Shown piece after piece: positions 5,994 through 11,730 of a stretch of 12,695 nucleotides of DNA. The notes below the pieces were generated by a model that made no database searches, had not been told where the DNA came from, and was given only the letters and a program-made list of their open reading frames with translations. Numbering within the stretch: position 1 is the stretch's first letter; each line of letters starts with the position of its first letter. This DNA is from Candidatus Aminicenantota bacterium (GTDB lineage Bacteria; Acidobacteriota; Aminicenantia; Aminicenantales; Saccharicenantaceae): assembly GCA_026393955.1 (NCBI GenBank), contig JAPKZE010000323.1, forward strand, positions 1 through 12,695. The letters are read 5' to 3'. The translations under genes were made by a program, and so were the position numbers.

Positions 5994-6980
5994 ATGCGCC
6001 CGCCTACGCCGAAGAAGCCGTCCAAAGCCGTCCGTGACCTTGCGGCCCTCCCGAACGTTTCGAAGGACCCGTCCGCCGAGGACCGTTACAAAGCGCTCGT
6101 CGAACAGCTTCCCGTCGGCGTCTATCGGACGACCCCCGACGGCCGCTTTGTCGAGGCCAACTCGGCTCTGGCCCGGATGCTCGGGTTCAAAAGGCCGCAG
6201 TCCCTGTTCGAGTACCGGGCCAAGGATTTCTACGTCCACGGCGAGGACCGGGACAGGCATGTCGCCATGCTGTCCGCGAAGTCCACGGACTTTCGGGAGT
6301 TCGAGCTCCGCCGCGCCGACGGCCGGAAGTTCTGGGCCCGCGATTACTGCCGGAGCATCAAGGGCCCGGGCGGCTCGATCGGCTACTTCGACGGCATCCT
6401 GATCGACATCACCGAGCGGAAGACGGCCGAGCGGAGGCTGGAGCTCGCCCTTCGCAAGGTCCAGCTGACCAACGAGAAGCTCGAAGGCCTGTCGCAGTCG
6501 GACCACCTGACGGGGCTCAACAACCGCCGGGGCTTCTTCTCCTTCGGCCTCCAGCAGATGAAGATCGCGAAAAGGCTCCAGAAGGACAATTACCTCGTCT
6601 TTCTCGACATCGACAACCTCAAAGAAGTCAACGACACCTACGGCCACGCGGTCGGCGACCTGCTCCTGCTTGGCGTGGCGGCGATCCTCCGGACGACCCT
6701 CCGTGAGTCCGACGTCATCGGCCGCATCGGCGGGGACGAGTTCGCCGTCCTGGCTATGCGCTCGAAAAGCCTGGGCGAACGGACCCTGCTGGCCCGGATC
6801 GAGGAGAGCGTCCAGGCCCATCGGATCAAGGATTACCCGCGCTTGCGGCTGTCCGTCAGCATGGGCCTTGTCCGCGTCGATCCGCAGAAATACCAGCAGC
6901 TCGAGGATTTTCTGGCCCACGCCGACTTCCTGATGTATCAGGAGAAAAGACGCAAGGAACGACAAGGAACAAAGCCATGA
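5994..6980 (+). CDS. PAS-GGDEF diguanylate cyclase
   Basis: A 328-residue cytoplasmic protein with no membrane segment. A PAS sensor domain (about 31-143) opens with RYKALVEQLPVGVYRTTPDG and ends with the usual IDITERK. A short coiled linker (144-168) leads to a GGDEF domain (about 169-325) starting SDHLTGLNNRRGF. The active site GGDEF is intact at 246-250 and LDIDNLK (204-210) holds metal-binding Asp205. The product-inhibition site RxxD (Arg237-Asp240) lies exactly five residues before GGDEF. It should make cyclic di-GMP from two GTP, with feedback control, in response to whatever the PAS domain binds. No EAL domain. No Shine-Dalgarno precedes ATG 5994; the promoter position implies a leaderless transcript. 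Its TGA overlaps the ATG of the peptidase gene, so both share an operon. Confidence 0.92.
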   Translation: MRPPTPKKPSKAVRDLAALPNVSKDPSAEDRYKALVEQLPVGVYRTTPDGRFVEANSALARMLGFKRPQSLFEYRAKDFYVHGEDRDRHVAMLSAKSTDFREFELRRADGRKFWARDYCRSIKGPGGSIGYFDGILIDITERKTAERRLELALRKVQLTNEKLEGLSQSDHLTGLNNRRGFFSFGLQQMKIAKRLQKDNYLVFLDIDNLKEVNDTYGHAVGDLLLLGVAAILRTTLRESDVIGRIGGDEFAVLAMRSKSLGERTLLARIEESVQAHRIKDYPRLRLSVSMGLVRVDPQKYQQLEDFLAHADFLMYQEKRRKERQGTKP

Positions 6981-9925
6981 CCAGACTCCGCTCTTTCGCC
7001 CTCCCCGTCATCCTCATCGCCGTCCTTCTCGCCGGCGCCGCCGACCCGGTCGTCGCGGAGAACGCGGCCGTCCAGGACAAGCCCGCGGACAAGCCCGCCG
7101 CCCCGGCGGCCCCCGCCGCGCCCGCCCCGCCAAGGCCGATCGCGCTCCGGGACATCCTGGCCTGGAAGTCCATCGGCGCGGCCGAGCTGTCCCCCGACGG
7201 GAGCTGGTTCATGTACCGGCTGAGCCCGCTCGAGGGCGAGAGCGAGGTCGTCCTGAAGCAGGTCGCCGGGACGAAGGAGCACCGTTTCCCGATCGGCGAG
7301 GCGCCGCGGTTCGGCGGCGGCATGCGGACGGGTTTCTCGGCCGACTCCAAGTGGGCCGCCTTCCTGTCCTATCCCGGGACCACGGAGGCGAAGTCCCTGC
7401 GGAAGGACAAGAAGAGGGTCCAGACGACGGCGGTCCTGGTCGACCTGGCCACGGGCGAAAAGACCGAATTCGAGAAGGTCCGCGGTCTGGCCTTCTCGGG
7501 GGACAACCCCGGTTTCCTGGCCCTCCAACGCTACGCGCCCGAAGCCCAGGAGAAGGACAAGGACAAGTGGACCGGTTCCGATCTCCTCGTGCGCGAGCTG
7601 GCCACGAAAAAGGAGATCAACATCGGCAACGTCGCGGAATACGCGTTCGACAAGGCCGGGACGCGCCTGGCCCTGCTCATCGACGCCCAGGGGCAGGCCG
7701 GCAACGGCCTCCAGCTCCGGGACATGGCCTCCGGCGCGGTCGTCTCCCTCGACAACGACAAGGCCTCTTACAAGTCGCTGGCCTGGTCGGAAAAGGGCGA
7801 AGCCCTGGCCGTCCTCAGGGGCAAGGAGGACAAGGCCTACGAGGACAAGCTCTGGAGCGTCGTCGCTTTCAGCGGCTTCCGGGACCCCCAGGGACCGCGG
7901 AAGACCGTCTACGATCCGGCCGCCGACAAGTCTTTCCCCGAGGGGATGACCGTGAGCCCCGACCGGAGCCCGGCCTGGACGGACAGCTTCGACGCGGTCC
8001 TCTTCGGCATCCATGAGGCCAAGAAGAAGAAGGACGCGGACAAGAAGGAGGCGGGCGACGCCGGGTCGGCGCAGAAGGGCGAGGAGCTCGCCGACGAGGA
8101 CATCCCCGACCTGGTCATCTGGCACGGCCTGGACAAGCGGCTCCAGTCGGAGCAGCAGGTCCAGGAACAGTCCGACAAGAGCTACAGCTATCTGGCCGAA
8201 TACCGGGTGGCCGAGAAGACGTTCATCCGTCTGGCCGACGACACGGTCCGCGACGTCGCGCCCGGGCCCAAGCAGCGCTTCGCCGTCGGCGAGGACATCC
8301 GGGCTTACGAGCTCGACGCCAACCTCGACGGCCGCAGCTTCTCGGACGTCTTTGTCATCGACCTTAAGACCGGGAAACGGACCCCGGCCCTGACGAAGTG
8401 CCGCTGGATGTTCATGACGCTCTTCGACGGGACCCATTTCCTCTACTACGACGACGGCCATTTCTTCACCTACGACATGGCGTCCGGGAAGTCCGTCAAC
8501 ATCACCCGGGACGTGCCCGCCTCGTTCGTCAACGAGGATAACGACACCAACGTCGTCAAGCCGCCCGACTCCCCGGTCGGTTCGACCAAAGACGGACTGA
8601 ACGTTCTCCTTTCGGACGGCTGGGACATCTGGAGCGTGCCGGTCAACGGCAGCGGCAAGGCCGTCAACCTGACCGTCAACGGGGCCAAGGACAAGATCCG
8701 CTACCGCCGGGTCCGGATCGACCCGGAAGAGAAGGCCGTCGATCTCGCCCAGACGCAATACGTCGCCGCGCTGGGCGAATGGACGAAGAGAGCGGGCCTC
8801 GGCCGGATCGACAAAGGCAAGCCGGGCGTGACGATGCTCCTCTGGGACGACGCCGGCTTCGGCGGCCTGGCCAAGGCCAAGAAAGCCGATGTCTTCGTCT
8901 ACACCCGGGACACGTTCAAGGACTGCCCCGACTGGTTCGCCGCGGACGCGCTCTTGAAGAACGGCCGGCGGCTGACCGAGGCCAACCCGCAGCAGAAGGA
9001 CTTCCTTTGGTCGAGCGGCGTGATGCTCCTCGACTACAAGATGGACCCCAAGAGCGGTATGGACAAGCCGCTTCAGGCGGCGCTTTTCCTGCCCGCCAAC
9101 TACGAGAAGGGCAAGCGCTATCCGACCATCGTCTACTACTACGAGAAGATGTCCCAGCAGCTCAACCGCTACGCCCAGCCCTAGGCCAACGGCTTCAACA
9201 AGTCCGTCTACACGAGCAACGGCTACGCCGTGCTCATGCCCGATATCACTTACAAGATCAACGACCCCGGCCTGTCGGCGGCCTGGTGCGTGCTGCCGGC
9301 CCTCGACGCGGCCGTGGCCGCGGGCGTCGTCGACCGCTCCAAGGTCGGCCTCCAGGGCCATTCCTGGGGCGGTTATCAGACGGCCTTCCTCATCACTCAG
9401 GCCGATTTCGCCGCGGCCGTGGCCGGGGCCCCGCTGACCAACATGATCAGCATGTACAGCTCCATCTACTTCAATTCCGGCTCGGCCAACCAGCCCATCT
9501 TCGAGTCGAGCCAGGGGCGGTTCAAGGGCGGCTACTGGGACAACCTCGAGGCCTATCAGCGCAATTCGCCCGTCTACTACGCCGACCGGGTCAAGACGCC
9601 GCTCATCATCCTCCACAACGACAAGGACGGCGCGGTCGACTGGAACCAGGGCATCGAGTACTACAACACGCTGCGGCGGCTGAAGAAGCCGGTCATCATG
9701 CTCCAGTACGTCGGCGAGAACCACGGCCTGCAGAAACCGGCCAACCAGAAGGACTACACGGTCCGCATGAAGGAGTTCTTCGACCACTACCTCATGGGCA
9801 AGCCGGCCCCGGCCTGGTACACGGACGGCGTGTCCTACCTCAAGCTCAAGGACCACCTCAAGGAGCGGGCCAAGGACCTCAAGCCGGCGGAGAAAGTCGA
9901 GAAGAAGGAGCCGGAGAAGAAATAG
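6977..9925 (+). pseudogene. Secreted S9 prolyl-oligopeptidase-family protein, interrupted by one in-frame TAG
   Basis: One continuous frame of 982 sense codons broken only by TAG at codon 736 (9182-9184). There is no frameshift. The first 735 codons encode a signal peptide (cleavage near PVVA, about residue 27), an Ala/Pro/Lys linker and a large beta-propeller-like region. After the TAG the frame continues as ANGFNKSVYTSNGYAV and a complete alpha/beta-hydrolase domain: nucleophile motif GHSWGGY with Ser796, Asp884 in HNDKDGAV and His916 in GENHG. It ends in a Lys/Glu-rich tail. Family members cleave oligopeptides in the periplasm or outside the cell. As read, translation stops before all three catalytic residues. 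A restart at GTG 9230 has no ribosome site. It could be a recent nonsense mutation, a sequencing error, or readthrough. ATG 6977 overlaps the cyclase stop and follows AAGGA (6964-6968). The natural end is TAG. Confidence 0.85.
9182..9184 (+). other. In-frame amber codon inside the peptidase gene
   Basis: The frame reads CAG CCC TAG GCC AAC GGC. Both sides keep the same family alignment and codon style, so exactly one codon is affected. Single-base ancestors include TCG (Ser) and CAG (Gln). Three genes here (1013-1702, 2516-2902, and this one at 9923-9925) end at TAG, so TAG normally terminates in this genome. Confidence 0.9.
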
Positions 9926-9926
9926 C

Positions 9927-9945
9927 GATCCGCCGGACGCGGACC
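9927..9945. other. Hairpin just after the peptidase stop
   Basis: GATCCGC (9927-9933) and GCGGACC (9939-9945) form a 7-bp stem around a 5-nt loop. On the plus strand one pair is an A-C mismatch; on the minus strand it becomes a U-G wobble. The minus-strand copy is followed by GCUAUUUCUUCU, a loose U-rich stretch. It could weakly end transcripts arriving from the minus-strand promoter at 10120-10149. On the plus strand there is no T run. Confidence 0.3.
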
Positions 9946-10042
9946 GTATTGAAGCTTTGTCGTGAAGTGGAGACCCGGCGCTCGCCTGCGGAATTCGAGA
10001 GAACGGCGCCCTGCACCAGCCTCTTCGGGAGGGATTGAGAAG

Positions 10043-10113
10043 GCTGGCTGGCGAGGCGCCAAGGTTTCAAAGGAAAAGGAAGCGGGGCTAAGGAGGATCC
10101 CTCTCCAGCCAGC
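10043..10113 (-). ncRNA. Candidate structured small RNA (minus strand)
   Basis: The predicted transcription start of the perfect minus-strand promoter falls near 10113. The RNA would begin GCUGGCUGG, and the exact complement CCAGCCAGC comes 53 nt later (10051-10043), closing a 71-nt fold. Inside is GAGG-GAU-CCUC. A second, competing stem joins the CCAGCC here with GGCUGG (10021-10016). The transcript might run on to the hairpin at 9927-9945, about 190 nt. No start codon with ribosome site follows the promoter, so it looks non-coding. I looked for the conserved motifs of SRP RNA and RNase P RNA and saw neither; 6S RNA has little sequence signature and stays possible. The evidence is promoter plus symmetry only. 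Confidence 0.35.
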
Positions 10114-10119
10114 AAGTTC

Positions 10120-10149
10120 ATTATAAGACCCGAATTCCGGCCTTGTCAA
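10120..10149 (-). promoter_or_regulatory. Perfect-consensus sigma-70 promoter on the minus strand
   Basis: Minus strand: TTGACA (10149-10144), an 18-bp spacer, TATAAT (10125-10120). Both hexamers match consensus at all six positions, better than any other promoter in the window. It points into the 3' flank of the peptidase gene and away from msrBA. The only ATG nearby (10121-10119) overlaps the -10 and would not be on the transcript. Confidence 0.7.
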
Positions 10150-10164
10150 TCAGAAAGTGTCCAT
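10144..10164. promoter_or_regulatory. Possible operator or repeat remnant between divergent promoters
   Basis: TGTCAAT (10144-10150) and TGTCCAT (10158-10164) are near-identical direct repeats 14 bp apart. The first overlaps the -35 of the minus-strand promoter. The surrounding 10150-10190 is unusually AT-rich. They could be a regulator's site or an eroded insertion-sequence end. Low certainty. Confidence 0.2.
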
Positions 10165-10213
10165 TTTTGGAAATTTCAGCGCCGGTAATTGGCAACGGTC
10201 TCCCAGGCCTCCC

Positions 10214-10241
10214 TTGCTTTTTTTGCGCCCTAATGTATACT
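10214..10241 (+). promoter_or_regulatory. Promoter of the msrBA gene
   Basis: TTGCTT (10214-10219), 16 bp, then TATACT (10236-10241), five of six to the -10 consensus. Transcription should start near 10248, giving a leader of about 28 nt with GGGAGG (10265-10270) before GTG 10276. Confidence 0.6.
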
Positions 10242-10275
10242 ATTTTAGTAGTATTAATTCGAACGGGAGGCTCAA

Positions 10276-11307
10276 GTGCCCATCAGAATAAAGATCGCCG
10301 TCCTCGCCCTGGCGACGATACTGGGTCTGGCTGGATGGAAAGGCCTGAACGCCCTGATCGAACGTGAGTCGCCACGGCCGGATATCTACTCCCGGGAGGG
10401 ACAAGACATGACGCCGAAGGTCAAGAAGACGGATAAGGAATGGAAAGCGGCCCTGACGCCGGAGCAGTTCGACGTCATGCGCAAGTGCGGCACGGAGCGG
10501 CCGTTCAGCGGGAAATACAACGACTACTGGGAAAAAGGGGTCTATGTGTGCGCCGCGTGCGGAACGCCTTTGTTCCGCTCGGAGACGAAGTACGAGCACG
10601 GCACGGGCTGGCCCAGCTTCACGACGCCCGTCGACGAGAAGAACATCGAATACCGCGACGACTATTCCCTTCTCGTCAAACGGATCGAGGTCCGCTGCGC
10701 GACCTGCGGCGCCCACCTGGGACACGTCTTCGACGACGGCCCCGAGCCGACGTTCCTCCACTTCTGCGTCAACTCGGCGGCCATGGACTTCCGTCCCGAA
10801 GCGGCCGCCGGCGCGCCGGCGCCGCGGACGGAGACGGCCGCAACGGAGACCGCGACCTTCGCCGCCGGCTGTTTTTGGGGCGTCGAATACAAGATGGGCA
10901 AGCGGCCGGGCGTCGTTTCCACGGTCGTCGGCTACACGGGAGGCACGACCGTCGCTCCGACCTATGAGGAGGTCTGCACCGACAGGACCGGCCACGCCGA
11001 GGCCGTCCAGGTGACTTTCGATCCGGCCAAGGTGAGCTATGCCGACCTCGTCCGCCACTTCTTCTCCATCCACGATCCGACCGAGGTCAACAAGCAGGGC
11101 CCCGACCGCGGGTCTCAATACCGCTCCGCCATCTTCACCCACGGCGAGGCCCAGAAGGAGACGGCCCGGAAGATCATGGACGAGCTCGAGAGTTCCGGCA
11201 AGTACAAGAAGCGGCTGGCCACCGAGCTCGTGCCCGCATCGGCCTTCTATAAAGCCGAGGAGCACCATCAGAAGTATTTCGAGAAGCACGGCGTCGTCTG
11301 CTACTAA
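10276..11307 (+). CDS. msrBA: Membrane-anchored MsrB-MsrA fusion (peptide methionine sulfoxide reductase)
   Basis: A 343-residue two-domain repair enzyme. Residues 5-20 are a hydrophobic signal or anchor, so it should act outside the cytoplasm on oxidised envelope or secreted proteins. The MsrB domain (about 52-174), which reduces methionine-R-sulfoxide, has GTERPFSGKY, zinc pairs CAAC (92, 95) and CATC (141, 144), and catalytic Cys164 in HFCVNSAAMDF. Cys71 could resolve the disulfide. An Ala/Pro/Thr linker (175-192) leads to MsrA (about 193-343) for the S-form, with catalytic Cys199 in GCFWG, GYTGG, GHAEAVQVTFDP and GSQYRSAI. Cys342 is a candidate resolving residue. The order B then A is the reverse of the better-known A-B fusions. 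The start is GTG 10276, 5 nt after GGGAGG; a later ATG at codon 45 would drop the anchor. It has its own promoter and is monocistronic. Confidence 0.93.
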   Translation: MPIRIKIAVLALATILGLAGWKGLNALIERESPRPDIYSREGQDMTPKVKKTDKEWKAALTPEQFDVMRKCGTERPFSGKYNDYWEKGVYVCAACGTPLFRSETKYEHGTGWPSFTTPVDEKNIEYRDDYSLLVKRIEVRCATCGAHLGHVFDDGPEPTFLHFCVNSAAMDFRPEAAAGAPAPRTETAATETATFAAGCFWGVEYKMGKRPGVVSTVVGYTGGTTVAPTYEEVCTDRTGHAEAVQVTFDPAKVSYADLVRHFFSIHDPTEVNKQGPDRGSQYRSAIFTHGEAQKETARKIMDELESSGKYKKRLATELVPASAFYKAEEHHQKYFEKHGVVCY

Positions 11308-11389
11308 GGCAGTCGGCCCATTGTCCTCAAATTAAGACACCCCAGCCGGGTGGCCGCAGACCCCTCCCCTATCCGTTTGCCGCCGTTTC

Positions 11390-11405
11390 TGGCACGAATC
11401 TTGAT
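11390..11405 (+). promoter_or_regulatory. Orphan sigma-54-like -24/-12 site
   Basis: TGGCACG (11390-11396), four bases, TTGAT (11401-11405). It fits TGGCACR-N4-TTGCW at every position but one: the -12 GC is GA. That base matters, and no obvious gene starts just downstream, so it may be coincidence. If real, it would feed a transcript toward rpoD. Confidence 0.25.
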
Positions 11406-11527
11406 ATACATATCTTGCGTCCGGGGAAAAAAGATGACCCTAGCCAGGATCAGGCGCATTTCCAGGGTGGGAGAGCCGGATCAGGCCAGCCCGGGCGGAG
11501 AACAAAGGGTAAGTGTAAAGATTCTTC

Positions 11528-11556
11528 TTGACAACCGGGGCAGGAGCGGGTATTCT
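11528..11556 (+). promoter_or_regulatory. Upstream sigma-70 promoter of rpoD
   Basis: Perfect TTGACA (11528-11533), 17-bp spacer, TATTCT (11551-11556). The start near 11563 gives a leader of about 168 nt containing the hairpin at 11588-11610. Confidence 0.6.
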
Positions 11557-11587
11557 CCGCGCTTCATATCTGGCGCCCCCGCCCCCG

Positions 11588-11610
11588 GAGGGTGAAACGG
11601 TTTCGCCCTC
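11588..11610 (+). other. Stable hairpin in the rpoD leader
   Basis: GAGGGTGAAA (11588-11597) pairs with TTTCGCCCTC (11601-11610) through ten pairs, one a G-U, around a CGG loop. It is followed by AACCCCG and not by a T run, so it is not a classical terminator. It may shape the leader RNA or cause pausing. Confidence 0.5.
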
Positions 11611-11701
11611 AACCCCGTTTAATAGAATCGGAGTCAAGGGCTGGGAAATGAAAAAAAGGCCGATCCGGAGAAACGAAAAGCCAGCGAATGTAGTTATCCT
11701 A

Positions 11702-11707
11702 TATAAT
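11702..11707 (+). promoter_or_regulatory. Possible second rpoD promoter (-10 only)
   Basis: Perfect TATAAT in an AT-rich patch, with a start near 11714 and AAGGGAGA (11718-11725) before ATG 11731. No -35 resembling consensus lies 16-18 bp upstream, so it would need an activator, another sigma factor, or is chance. Confidence 0.3.
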
Positions 11708-11730
11708 TAATATGGTCAAGGGAGACGATC

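Larger units (their letters stand above)
11308..11730 (+). other. Long non-coding leader region between msrBA and rpoD
   Basis: These 423 bases contain no convincing gene. The one plus-strand reading frame across the centre (to TGA near 11595) lacks a ribosome site and protein-like composition. I see no intrinsic terminator after msrBA. Beyond the sites listed separately, GGATCAGGC is directly repeated at 11447-11455 and 11478-11486. GATATACATATC (11403-11414) is a 12-bp near-palindrome. The last 40 bases are sharply AT-rich. Confidence 0.5.

Noticed and set aside
5913..6965. A 350-codon minus-strand frame opposite the diguanylate cyclase
   Set aside because: The plus-strand frame has full PAS and GGDEF motifs; the minus frame has none and no ribosome site.
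9182..9184. Genome-wide reassignment of TAG to an amino acid
   Set aside because: Three genes in the window end naturally at TAG, and their products end where their families are expected to end.
6938..9856. A 972-codon minus-strand open frame opposite the peptidase gene
   Set aside because: It mirrors the high-GC codon pattern of the plus-strand gene, is Val/Leu/Gly/Asp-rich without domains, and spans the coding strand almost exactly. It is a shadow frame.
9879..10121. Minus-strand 80-codon frame after the perfect promoter as a real small protein
   Set aside because: Its ATG overlaps the -10 hexamer and would not be in the transcript; the composition is not protein-like.
11712..11719. TTGACC on the minus strand before rpoD as a divergent promoter
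   Set aside because: The matching -10 (TAACTA) is poor and there is no gene or structure for it to serve.
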